Assembly: GCA_964371655.1 (NCBI GenBank)
Contig: CAYJOD010000055.1
Location: forward strand, 1 to 41,511
DNA from: CAZGSN01 sp964371655
Lineage (GTDB): Bacteria; Desulfobacterota; Binatia; HRBIN30
Length of the DNA stretch: 41,511 nucleotides
Direction: 5' to 3'
Shown: one piece after another, positions 1-7,265 of the stretch
Layout of the letters: each line of letters opens with the position of its first letter
Numbering within the stretch: the first letter of the stretch is position 1
The notes under the pieces: generated by a model
Told to the model about the DNA's origin: nothing
Seen by the model: the letters and a program-made list of their open reading frames with translations, nothing else
Databases searched by the model: none
Made by a program: the position numbers and the translations under genes

Positions 1-18
1 CTGCCATACAGAGTCCAA

Positions 19-125
19 GACGCGGAGACGCGGAGACACCGAGACGCGGGGAAAGCTTTCTCGTAGACCGCTACCCGGCATCCTGAAAGTCGTCTCATCT
101 CCGTGTCTCCGCGTCTCCGCGTCTG
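19..125. repeat. Quasi-palindromic intergenic repeat (GAGACGCG type)
   Basis: The left arm (19-45) is built of repeated GAGACGCG units. The right arm (98-125) is its reverse complement, with repeated CCGCGTCT units. About 50 bases of unrelated sequence lie between. The element ends about 25 bases beyond the stop codon of the aldehyde dehydrogenase gene. It has the same plan as other repeats in this window: inverted arms made of short direct repeats. It could form a long hairpin in RNA; I see no coding capacity. Confidence 0.7.
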
Positions 126-150
126 CATTGTCCCGTCGGATGTCGGGAAG

Positions 151-2103
151 CTACTTGCGGCCTTCCTTGCTGGCCTTCTTCGAGTAGCTCTCCAGCTTTA
201 TGCCGGCGAGGGCGAACTTGATGAAGGACACAATGCCGTCGCTGAACAGATTCACCGTCAGGTCGGTGAACAGGCGGTACTTCTCGCGCGTGTACGGATA
301 CCAGTTGGCTTCGATCTTGGCGCTGTCCTTGTCGATGAGCACCGACTTGACGTTGCAGAACGCGTGCAGCCCGTGCACGCCTTTGTAGCGTCCGAAGCCG
401 CTGTTCTTCATGCCGCCGAAGGGCAGCGCCGGGTTGGCTTCGGTGGCCATCACGTTGTTGATCGATACGCCGCCGCACACCAGGGCGCGGCTCACCCGTG
501 TCGCGCGTGTTAGATCCTTGCTCCACACACTCGCGGTCAGGCCGTACTCGGAGTCGTTGGCTTTGCGGATAACTTCGTCCTCGGTCTTGAACGGGAACAA
601 GGGAATCACCGGACCGAAGGTTTCCTCGCGCCCGATCGCCATCTCGTCGGTGAGGTTGTCGATGACGATCGGCGGAATCAACCGTGACGTTCCATCCCAG
701 CTGTCGCCGCTGAGAATACTCGCGCCTTTGGCCTTCGCCTCCGCCAGCTGTTGCGCGACGATCTTCACCTGGAAGTCGGTGGTCATGGCGCCGAGGTCGG
801 CGTCGCCGTCGTTGTCGATCTCCTGCTTCATGCGCCGCACTTCGCGTAGCAGCGCGGCCTTGAACGGCTCGTAGATCGATTCCTGCACGTAGAGGCGCTC
901 GACCGACGTGCACGACTGTCCGGTCGTCGTCAGGGCACCCCACGCCGCGCCGGCTGCGGCGCGCTCGAGGTTGGCGTCCTCGAACACGATCATCGGATCC
1001 TTGCCGCCGAGCTCGAGCTCGACCGGAATCAGGTGCTCGGCCGCCTGCGCCAGGATGCGGCGGCCGGTACGCGTGCTGCCGGTGAAGAAGATCTTGTCGG
1101 GCCTCTGCGCCACCAGCTCGGAGCCGACCTTGCCGTCACCGTAAACGATCTGCACCCAGTTCGGCGCAAACCCGGCTTCGGCAAGCAGGTCCTCGATCAA
1201 ACCCTCGAGCGGAGTCCACTCCGACGGCTTGTAGACGACGCTGTTTCCGGTGACGACCGCGCACGCGATCGGAACGATGGCTTGGTAGAAGGGATAGTTC
1301 CACGGCGAGATGATGAGGATGGTTCCCAGCGGCTCGTAGAACGTCAGCGACTTCTTCCCCATCAACGCCAGCGGCGTCGGCTGCTTGTGATCGCGCAAAC
1401 CCTTGCCGGCGTGGGCTTCGAAGTAATGCAGGTTGTCGAGGACGCCGAAGATCTCGGAGATCAGAGCGTCGGAGCGCGACTTGCCGGTGTCCTTCTGAAT
1501 GCGGTCGACGATTTCCTCGCGACGCGCCAGGACAATGCGCTTCAGGTTGGTGATGTACTTGAGCCGCTCCGCCACCGACAAGCGGCGCAGAGACTGGGCG
1601 CCGCCGCGGGCGCGCGCGAACGCCTGCACCGCCGGTGACGCGGACTCGTCGATCTCGTGCACGGGCGGCGGTTGAGGCGCGATAGGAGTCGCCGGCTCCG
1701 GTGACTCCCCGTCGTGCTCGACGATCTTGGTGTCCCAACCAATGGCCTCGAAGACCGACGTGCCTTCGCCGATATCCGAGTAGTAGAGCGACACGACCAT
1801 GCCGCGCAGCCCGATGTTGGCCATGCGGAACGGCGCCGCGACAGCGTCGGGCAACTTGCCGTGTTGCTCAGTCACCCAAAATAGAGCCTTCACCAGCACT
1901 CGCGGTAGGACGCCGAAGACGGTGAGGACAGTGGAGATGCCCTGGCGATCCGAGTCGCTCATGTACGCCAACATGCGGTCGGCCTGCAGCGCACAGCGCG
2001 ACGCCGAAAACGACGGTAGATCGCGATCGCCGGGAACGACGATGTTCCCGAGCTTCTCCAAGCCGACGAGCTGGCGATGATTCAAGAGCTGCAACGAGTT
2101 CAT
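151..2103 (-). CDS. Aldehyde dehydrogenase with N-terminal GMC small-subunit-like domain
   Basis: This is a 650-aa protein. Residues about 160-600 form an NAD(P)-dependent aldehyde dehydrogenase: PWN at 267-269, TGSTRTG from 341, the base Glu364 in ELGGKDP, the nucleophile Cys398 in GQSCTS, and a later ETFGP motif. It would oxidise an aldehyde to an acid. The first ~130 residues are not ALDH. With YYSDIGEG and FEAIGWDTKIV they resemble the small subunits that accompany GMC oxidoreductases; this is inference. A Pro/Glu-rich linker (about 130-155) joins the parts. A longer frame opens upstream, but the ATG at 2103 overlaps the TGA of the GMC gene as ATGA, so I use it. The pairing suggests alcohol to aldehyde to acid in one complex. 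Substrate unknown. Confidence 0.9.
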   Translation of the reverse strand: MNSLQLLNHRQLVGLEKLGNIVVPGDRDLPSFSASRCALQADRMLAYMSDSDRQGISTVLTVFGVLPRVLVKALFWVTEQHGKLPDAVAAPFRMANIGLRGMVVSLYYSDIGEGTSVFEAIGWDTKIVEHDGESPEPATPIAPQPPPVHEIDESASPAVQAFARARGGAQSLRRLSVAERLKYITNLKRIVLARREEIVDRIQKDTGKSRSDALISEIFGVLDNLHYFEAHAGKGLRDHKQPTPLALMGKKSLTFYEPLGTILIISPWNYPFYQAIVPIACAVVTGNSVVYKPSEWTPLEGLIEDLLAEAGFAPNWVQIVYGDGKVGSELVAQRPDKIFFTGSTRTGRRILAQAAEHLIPVELELGGKDPMIVFEDANLERAAAGAAWGALTTTGQSCTSVERLYVQESIYEPFKAALLREVRRMKQEIDNDGDADLGAMTTDFQVKIVAQQLAEAKAKGASILSGDSWDGTSRLIPPIVIDNLTDEMAIGREETFGPVIPLFPFKTEDEVIRKANDSEYGLTASVWSKDLTRATRVSRALVCGGVSINNVMATEANPALPFGGMKNSGFGRYKGVHGLHAFCNVKSVLIDKDSAKIEANWYPYTREKYRLFTDLTVNLFSDGIVSFIKFALAGIKLESYSKKASKEGRK

Positions 2104-3506
2104 ACGCGTGCATCCTTCAAGATCTGATCGGCGGCCATGATTGACAAGGCCATGATGGTGAAAGCCGGGTTGATGCCCGGGGCGTTGGGGAAGATGCTCG
2201 AGTCGCCGACATAGATGTTGCGGGAGCCGTGCAGACGGAACTCCGGCGACGTCACCGACTTCACCGAGTTGGTGCCCATGTTGCAACCGCCCATCAAGTG
2301 CAGGCCGATGGGGAACGAGCCTTCGAGGATCTCCTTGGCTCCGGTGGACAGAAAGATGTTGCGAATCGCCTCGAGGCCGAGGTCACGGCGACGGCGATCT
2401 TCGTCGTTGAGCTTCTTCTCGACGACGACACCGCCGCGTGCGTTGACGCGGATGCGTCCGGGCAGAGTGTCGCGCACCGCGACTTCGATGCAGGCAAGGT
2501 GGCGGATCCGCTTCATCAGCTGGAAGTGCCGCGCCCCGAAGGCCGGCAGCAGCAAGGCGATCGCCGCGGCCGGTGCGAAGACGTTCTCGAGCTTAAAGCC
2601 GCGGCGACGGAAGCTGGGGTCCTCCGATTTGTAGGTTTGCAATGGGCCGCGATGCGAGTCGACCGGATCCTCGTAGTGCGCCAGGATCATGTACTGCGGA
2701 TGGGTGAAGAAATTCTGGCCCAACGCCGGCAGCCGCGACGCGAAGCCGGAGGTCAACAGCAGGCGCGTGTCGCCGATGGCGCCGGCGGCCAACACCAGGC
2801 GGTTGCCGCGGAAGGTACGCGGGCTGCGGTCGGCGCCGACGCCGGTAACACTGACCTCGTCGGCACGATCCTCGATGCGTTGCACCTCGAACTCGGAGAC
2901 CAGCTCCAGCCCCGCCTCGCGCGCGCGCCGCAGCGTCGTCACCGCCATGCTCTGCTTGCTCTCGATCCGGCAGCCGCCGAGGCACTCGATGCAGCAGTTG
3001 CCGTCTTCGTAGTGGCAGCCGCTCTGGGCGCGATGCAGGGCGGCGTGACGGTAGCCGGTGCGCTCGAAGCCGCGACGGAAGACATCGGCATTGCCGTTGC
3101 GGTAGCCCTCGGGGATGTCCTCGATGGCGATCTGCTGATTGGCGCGATCGTAGAACGGATCGAGCTGCGCCCGGCTCAAGAACGACACGCCCGACTGCTC
3201 GCGCCAAGCGTCGAAGGCGACGTCGTCGAAACGATCCATCAGCGCGCCGTTGACCACCGAGCCGCCGCCGACGACCTTGGGCCGCAACAAACCGATGCCC
3301 GCATCGCTGGTAAGCTCAACGCCGCCGCCCCAGTAGAGCTGCGCGTTGGCGTCGAGGTCTTTGCGCGGGTACGTCTTGCGCGTGTAGTCCTTGCCGGCCT
3401 CGATCACGACGCAGCGCATCCCCGCTTGCGTCAATGCCTGCGAGATGAATCCACCCGATGTACCGGCGCCGATGATGACGGCGTCGTAGATGTCATTGCT
3501 TGTCAT
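2100..3506 (-). CDS. GMC-family FAD-dependent oxidoreductase
   Basis: This 468-aa flavoprotein has the dinucleotide-binding GxGxxG at residues 13-18 and ends in the GMC C-terminal block: HLMGGCNMG, then YVGDSSIFPNAPGINP. The His in HLMGG and the Asn in the final block are the usual catalytic pair. A cysteine-rich stretch in the middle (CHYEDGNCCIECLGGC) is typical of the bacterial long-chain alcohol/sterol-type GMC branch. The role is oxidation of a primary or secondary alcohol. An AAGGAGA ribosome site (3511-3517 on the plus strand, reverse) supports the ATG at 3506. Its stop overlaps the aldehyde dehydrogenase start, so the two are probably co-translated. Substrate not determinable. Confidence 0.92.
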   Translation of the reverse strand: MTSNDIYDAVIIGAGTSGGFISQALTQAGMRCVVIEAGKDYTRKTYPRKDLDANAQLYWGGGVELTSDAGIGLLRPKVVGGGSVVNGALMDRFDDVAFDAWREQSGVSFLSRAQLDPFYDRANQQIAIEDIPEGYRNGNADVFRRGFERTGYRHAALHRAQSGCHYEDGNCCIECLGGCRIESKQSMAVTTLRRAREAGLELVSEFEVQRIEDRADEVSVTGVGADRSPRTFRGNRLVLAAGAIGDTRLLLTSGFASRLPALGQNFFTHPQYMILAHYEDPVDSHRGPLQTYKSEDPSFRRRGFKLENVFAPAAAIALLLPAFGARHFQLMKRIRHLACIEVAVRDTLPGRIRVNARGGVVVEKKLNDEDRRRRDLGLEAIRNIFLSTGAKEILEGSFPIGLHLMGGCNMGTNSVKSVTSPEFRLHGSRNIYVGDSSIFPNAPGINPAFTIMALSIMAADQILKDARV

Positions 3507-3827
3507 CGACTCTCCTTAGAACCCGCGACGGAAATGCCTATGAGGCCGCGTGCATACCTCCAGAGCGCGGACCCGACAAGGCGGGGGACGCGTATGCATA
3601 TCCCGGATTTCTCACCACAGAGGCACAGAGGGCACAGAGGAAGTCAGAGAGGCTCCTGGCCCAAAGGAAGACCGAGGAGTCCAAATCGTCATACTCTCCC
3701 AGGAGCGAGCCACGAAGGCCGGACGATTCAACCTGGATCTGAGAATGAATCCCCCGCAAAGACGCTAAGGAAGACAATGCAGACTCCGACGATGCGCGCC
3801 TATCCCCGACCGCATCGACACGCCGCC

Positions 3828-3922
3828 CGCTTGCTTACGCGCGCGGCTCTGGCCATGGCGAACGCCTGCGAATCCCGACCTGAGCCGCGACCGTCAGGGA
3901 GCGGTGTTTCGTGAGATCTCCC
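3828..3922. repeat. Dispersed ~95-bp repeat, copy 1
   Basis: This copy shares GCTTGCTTACGCGCGCGGCT, then GAGCCGCGACCGTCAGGGAG and a TTTC/ATTC-GTG tail, with 10272-10367 in the same orientation and at nearly the same spacing. The core ACCGTCAGGGAGCGGT is itself partly palindromic. Both copies lie between genes. Function unknown. Confidence 0.75.
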
Positions 3923-3971
3923 ACGCGTGCCGCTACTAACGTTCGAGATCTTGCAGCCACGAAGAGAGTTT

Positions 3972-4107
3972 GAACCGCGGATGGACGCGAATTGACGCGG
4001 ATGAAGGACGTACTGTACGCCGCGAAGACCAGCGTCGCGATGATGCTAGTCGGATGGAGAATTAGGGAGTCGCAATCTGTGTCCATCGGCGTCCATCCGT
4101 GGTTCCT
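3972..4107. repeat. Quasi-palindromic repeat (CGCGGATG type)
   Basis: The left arm GAACCGCGGATGGACGCG... and the right arm ...GTCCATCCGTGGTTCC are inverted copies separated by about 70 bases. It is a diverged relative of the 185-bp elements at 27558, 37675 and 38731, without their conserved centre. It lies upstream of the HEPN-motif gene. Confidence 0.7.
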
Positions 4108-4230
4108 CTTCCTTGGATTGATCGCTTGCCAGACCCCGATGTATGAGCGCGCATGAACGGTGGCGTGACCCGCCGACACAGGCACCGGTTGTCCGTTTCG
4201 TTGATAGGCCTAATTCAAAGTAGGACACTA

Positions 4231-4833
4231 ATGGTCAAGCTGAGCCCAGGTTGGCAGAAGTTCATAAATCCGCAGACCCTACGCAAGAATCTCGTCGCTG
4301 CATCCATCTTCATCACCGCATACGAAATGATGCGGGATGCGTTGGTGGGGCAGTTGCGGCAATTTTTCACCAACGACTGGCGCTCCGATGAGACCTGGGC
4401 GCCATCACAAGAATACACGGAGAAGGTGCTTGCTCTAGACAAGAGAGAGGTTGTGGCTTGCGCACTGTGGTTCAAGAATAGCGGAGCTCTCTCCGAAGAG
4501 GATCTGGCCCTCCTGAAGAAGATTGCGAACCATCGGAATGAGATTGCACACGAACTACCAGCCCTGATCACGACCGATGGACGAGACGTTTCCATCGCCC
4601 TTCTTCGCTCCATCCATCACCTGACCTCCAAGATCGACAACTGGTGGATTCGCAATGTCGAGGTTCCTACTAATCCAGATTTCGATGACCGCTACCCAAC
4701 AGAGAAGGAGCTGGACGAGGCCGTTAGCTTGAGGATGATCTTTATGTCGCTGCTGATTCAGGTGGCAGAGGGTGACGACTCCACTCTAGAGAGTATCTAT
4801 CGTGAGATCGGCGAGAGAACCCGCAAGCCCTAA
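4231..4833 (+). CDS. HEPN-motif protein of unknown function
   Basis: This 200-aa soluble, mostly helical protein contains HRNEIAHE at residues 101-108. This is the R-x4-H signature (Arg102, His107) of HEPN domains, a fold found in RNases of toxin-antitoxin, abortive-infection and CRISPR systems and also in non-enzymatic proteins. The assignment rests on the motif and predicted helicity only. An upstream in-frame ATG at 4153 would add 26 basic residues overlapping repeat-derived sequence, so I prefer the ATG at 4231, although neither start has a strong ribosome site. No partner antitoxin gene is adjacent; EF-P follows 150 bases later. It could be an orphan RNase or a nucleic-acid-binding protein. 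Confidence 0.75.
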   Translation: MVKLSPGWQKFINPQTLRKNLVAASIFITAYEMMRDALVGQLRQFFTNDWRSDETWAPSQEYTEKVLALDKREVVACALWFKNSGALSEEDLALLKKIANHRNEIAHELPALITTDGRDVSIALLRSIHHLTSKIDNWWIRNVEVPTNPDFDDRYPTEKELDEAVSLRMIFMSLLIQVAEGDDSTLESIYREIGERTRKP

Positions 4834-4901
4834 GTCGCGCTTGAATGTGAGGCTGCCGGAGTTTGGAATGCCAATTTGGCATCTCAAGTCTTCCCAGTCG
4901 T

Positions 4902-4926
4902 CGCTTCCGGCTGATCACCGGAAGCG
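4902..4926. other. Perfect 9-bp stem hairpin
   Basis: CGCTTCCGG and CCGGAAGCG pair perfectly around the 7-base loop CTGATCA. It lies between the HEPN-motif gene and EF-P. A near-palindrome, ATGCCAATTTGGCAT, lies just upstream (4869-4883). There is no U-tract, so it is not a clear rho-independent terminator. It could be a weak terminator for the upstream gene or part of the EF-P leader. Confidence 0.45.
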
Positions 4927-4983
4927 AAGCGATGCACCTCCTCACGTTGCCCGCCTGCGGCGGCCACGCTAGACACGGCGGCC

Positions 4984-5556
4984 ATGCTGACTGCGGGAGA
5001 TTTCAAGCGTGGACTGCGGATCGAGATCGACGGCGATCCGTTTACGGTCATGGATGTGCACTTTCAGAGCCCGTCGGCGCGCGGCGCGAGCACGTTGGTG
5101 AAAGCCAGGATTCGCAACCTGCGCACCGGCAATGTCTTCGATCGCACCTTCAAGACCGCCGACAAGGTCAACGAGGCGCAGATCGAGTTGCGACCGATCC
5201 AGTTCCTCTATGCCGACGACCAAGGCTGCCACTTCATGGATACCGATTCCTACGAGCAATTCGCCCTCAGCCGCGAGGCGCTCGGCGACGATGCAGGCTA
5301 CCTGGCCGAAGGGTTGGAAGGGATTCGCTCCCTGCTCTTCAACGGCAACGTGATGAGCATCGAGCTACCGCAGTCCGTCGTCCTACGCGTCGAGTACACC
5401 GAGCCGGCGCTGCGCGGTGCCACGGCGCAGGCACAGAGCAAGGCGGCGCGGCTGCAAACCGGAATGGTCGTGCAGGTGCCGTCGTACTTGGAGACCGGCG
5501 AGCTGGTTCAGATCGACACCCGCGACGGGCATTTCATGGCGCGCGTCAAAGAGTAG
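4984..5556 (+). CDS. efp: Translation elongation factor P
   Basis: This 190-aa protein has the three-domain EF-P pattern: an N-terminal KOW-like domain, a central OB domain (FMDTDSYEQ) and a C-terminal OB domain ending TGMVVQVPSYLETGELVQIDTR. EF-P enters the ribosomal E site and relieves stalling at polyproline. The tip of the domain I loop reads SPSARGAS, placing Arg33 where other EF-Ps carry the modified Lys34 or Arg32. This is closer to the arginine type than to the lysine (PGKG) type. No modification enzyme gene is in the window. The ATG at 4984 gives a normal length but lacks an obvious ribosome site. Confidence 0.93.
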   Translation: MLTAGDFKRGLRIEIDGDPFTVMDVHFQSPSARGASTLVKARIRNLRTGNVFDRTFKTADKVNEAQIELRPIQFLYADDQGCHFMDTDSYEQFALSREALGDDAGYLAEGLEGIRSLLFNGNVMSIELPQSVVLRVEYTEPALRGATAQAQSKAARLQTGMVVQVPSYLETGELVQIDTRDGHFMARVKE

Positions 5557-5652
5557 ACGAGAGCGCGGCACGGAGCCCAAGAATCTCAATCTAAATCTCG
5601 GATGAACCCAACCCGACGTTGGCCGGAACCAAGTTGTGGCCCTAGAGCTCGA

Positions 5653-5895
5653 AGAGAAAATCCGCAGATGACTCAGATGACGCAGATGGGGGGGAAAGAT
5701 GTCTCTCTTGCTGCCATCGTTGAAAGAAGGCGGCAGCTCCCAGTTCTCCAATCGATCGATCAAGGCACCTCCCAGGTCTTCTTATCGGTGTCATCTGCGT
5801 CATCTGTGGAGCCTTCGTCCTTTTCATCAGTTGCCTGGCTCCTCTTATCCGCGTTTATCGGCGTCCATCCGTGGTTCCAAACTGAATTGTTCGGG
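5653..5895. repeat. Composite quasi-palindromic repeat between efp and the reductase gene
   Basis: An inner pair of inverted arms, with ATCCGCAGATGACTCAGATG near 5660-5680 and GTCATCTGCGTCATCTGTGG near 5790-5809, is followed by a further right arm (about 5846-5880, CGTCCATCCGTGGTTCCAA). The right end, TTGTTCGGGCTGAG, matches the right end of the 185-bp elements. The space between efp and the next gene (5557-5936) holds little else. The end of the repeat is 41 bases before the reductase ATG. Confidence 0.65.
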
Positions 5896-5936
5896 CTGAG
5901 GGTGCGCAGCCGCGCGCCCGTATTCCGGAGGTGAGT

Positions 5937-7163
5937 ATGTCGAAGATCGTTGTGCTCGGAGGTTGTGGCGGTGTCGGGAGCGTTGCCGTACGCGCGCTGG
6001 CGTCGTCCGATTACTTTGACGAGCTCGTCATTGCCGACATGCGCGGCGACCAGGCGAAGAGCGCGGCGGCGGCCTTCAACAAGGCCGGGGTAAGCGGTGT
6101 CGCGGTCGACGCCAGCTCGGCGGCGTCGCTGGCTGCAACCATCAGAGGCGCCACCGTCGTCTTGAACTGCGTCGGTCCGTTCTACCGCTTCGGTCCGCCT
6201 ACGCTGCAGGCCGCCATCCACGCACGCGTGAATTACGTCGACATCTGCGACGACCTCAAACCCACGGTGCGTATGCTCGAGATGGATGAGGCCGCGCGCC
6301 AAGCCGGCATCTGCGCGCTTATCGGTATGGGGAACTCGCCGGGCTTGGCGAACGTCTTCGCGCGCCTGTGCGCCGACGCGCTGCTCGATCAGGTCGAGTC
6401 GGTGGACATCATGCATATCCACGGCGGCGAGCCGGAGGAAGGTCCTGCGGTCGTCAAGCATCGCATCCACGCGATGGTCAACGACATCCCGCTGTTCATC
6501 GATGGCAGGTTCATCCAGGTGCGGCAGCTCGACGCCAGCGGCCAGGCCTACGTGCAGGACACCGAGTTCCGCAACGTCGGCACCTTCCCGGTGTATCCGT
6601 ACCCGCATCCGGAGACGATCACCCTTCCAAAGCATATCCCCGGACTGCGCCGCGCCACCAACCTCGGCGTCATCTTTCCGCTCAGCTACTTTCACCTCAC
6701 CCAAGACATGGTGCGCGTCGGCGCCTGCAGTGAGGAGCCGATCGTCGTGCAAGGACAGAAGGTCGTTCCACTCGAGTTCTCCGTCGCCCACGTCATCTCG
6801 CAACGCGCGCGCCTCTTGAAGGAGGCGGGCGTCAGCGGCCCCGGTGGCTGCTTGAAGGTCGTTGTCGGCGGCTACAAGGGTGGCGAGGCGCGCACGATCG
6901 TGCTGTCGCTGTCGTCGAAGAGCGCCGGCGCCGGCGAAGGGACCGGTATCCCCGCCGCGGCCGGAGCGGTCTTGATGGGCCGCGGAGCGATCACCGCCAA
7001 AGGGGTGGTGCCCCCGGAAGCGGCCGTGCAACCGTTCGAGGTCCTGGGTCTCGCCATGGAAATGTGGAAGCGCTTCAGCAGCGGTGGCGCCGGCGACTCG
7101 GTGCACGTCGAGCAGATCGACGCCAAGGGTAACCGCAAAGAGATCCCCCTGGGATCAGGCTGA
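5937..7163 (+). CDS. Saccharopine dehydrogenase-like NAD(P)-binding oxidoreductase
   Basis: This 408-aa protein opens with a Rossmann motif, VVLGGCGGVGS, and continues with LNCVGPFYRFGPPTLQAAI and YVDICDD, typical of the saccharopine dehydrogenase/homospermidine synthase superfamily. The middle and C-terminal parts are the variable substrate region, so the substrate is unknown; lysine metabolism should not be assumed. A GGAGG site at 5927-5931 favours the ATG at 5937 over a GTG six bases upstream. The stop codon runs straight into a 9-base tandem repeat. The following gene is a sugar kinase on the same strand about 100 bases later. Confidence 0.85.
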   Translation: MSKIVVLGGCGGVGSVAVRALASSDYFDELVIADMRGDQAKSAAAAFNKAGVSGVAVDASSAASLAATIRGATVVLNCVGPFYRFGPPTLQAAIHARVNYVDICDDLKPTVRMLEMDEAARQAGICALIGMGNSPGLANVFARLCADALLDQVESVDIMHIHGGEPEEGPAVVKHRIHAMVNDIPLFIDGRFIQVRQLDASGQAYVQDTEFRNVGTFPVYPYPHPETITLPKHIPGLRRATNLGVIFPLSYFHLTQDMVRVGACSEEPIVVQGQKVVPLEFSVAHVISQRARLLKEAGVSGPGGCLKVVVGGYKGGEARTIVLSLSSKSAGAGEGTGIPAAAGAVLMGRGAITAKGVVPPEAAVQPFEVLGLAMEMWKRFSSGGAGDSVHVEQIDAKGNRKEIPLGSG

Positions 7164-7256
7164 AAACCGAACACTGAAAACCGACCACCGACCACTGAAC
7201 GCTGAACGCTGAACGCTGAACACTGAACACTGAACACTGAACACTGAACACTGAAC
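7164..7256. repeat. 9-base tandem repeat (GAACACTGA/GAACGCTGA)
   Basis: A tandem array of the 9-mer ACTGAACRC starts at the stop codon of the reductase gene and ends about 10 bases before the GTG start of the kinase gene. The first units are degenerate (ACTGAAAACCG), later ones nearly perfect. It fills the whole intergenic gap, so any promoter or ribosome site for the kinase would have to lie in it or further upstream. Confidence 0.9.
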
Positions 7257-7265
7257 CAAGCCCCC

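Larger units (their letters stand above)
3507..4230. other. Non-coding stretch rich in repeat fragments
   Basis: No gene is convincing here. It holds a one-sided run of CACAGAGG units (about 3613-3645), a CGCAAAGACGC-type fragment (about 3758-3771), one copy of a ~95-bp dispersed repeat (3828-3922) and a quasi-palindrome (3972-4107). Open frames in this stretch are produced by the repeats and overlap each other on both strands. Confidence 0.7.

Noticed and set aside
3607..3660. Possible CRISPR-like array from the CACAGAGG repeats
   Set aside because: Units are contiguous and short with no spacers, and there are no cas genes in the window.
2229..3914. 561-codon plus-strand frame opposite the GMC gene
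   Set aside because: It is antisense to a well-supported GMC oxidoreductase; high GC content keeps the opposite frame open. Its composition (Ala, Arg, Gly, Val, Asp) is typical of such shadows.
4902..4926. Rho-independent terminator after the HEPN-motif gene
   Set aside because: The stem is perfect but no T-run follows on either strand, so I list it only as a hairpin.
5760..7106. Large minus-strand frame opposite the saccharopine dehydrogenase-like gene
   Set aside because: Antisense shadow in a GC-rich gene; no recognisable domain.
7164..7256. Possible CRISPR or iteron origin from the 9-base tandem array
   Set aside because: There are no spacers, and no replication initiator gene or DnaA boxes nearby; it is a plain tandem repeat.
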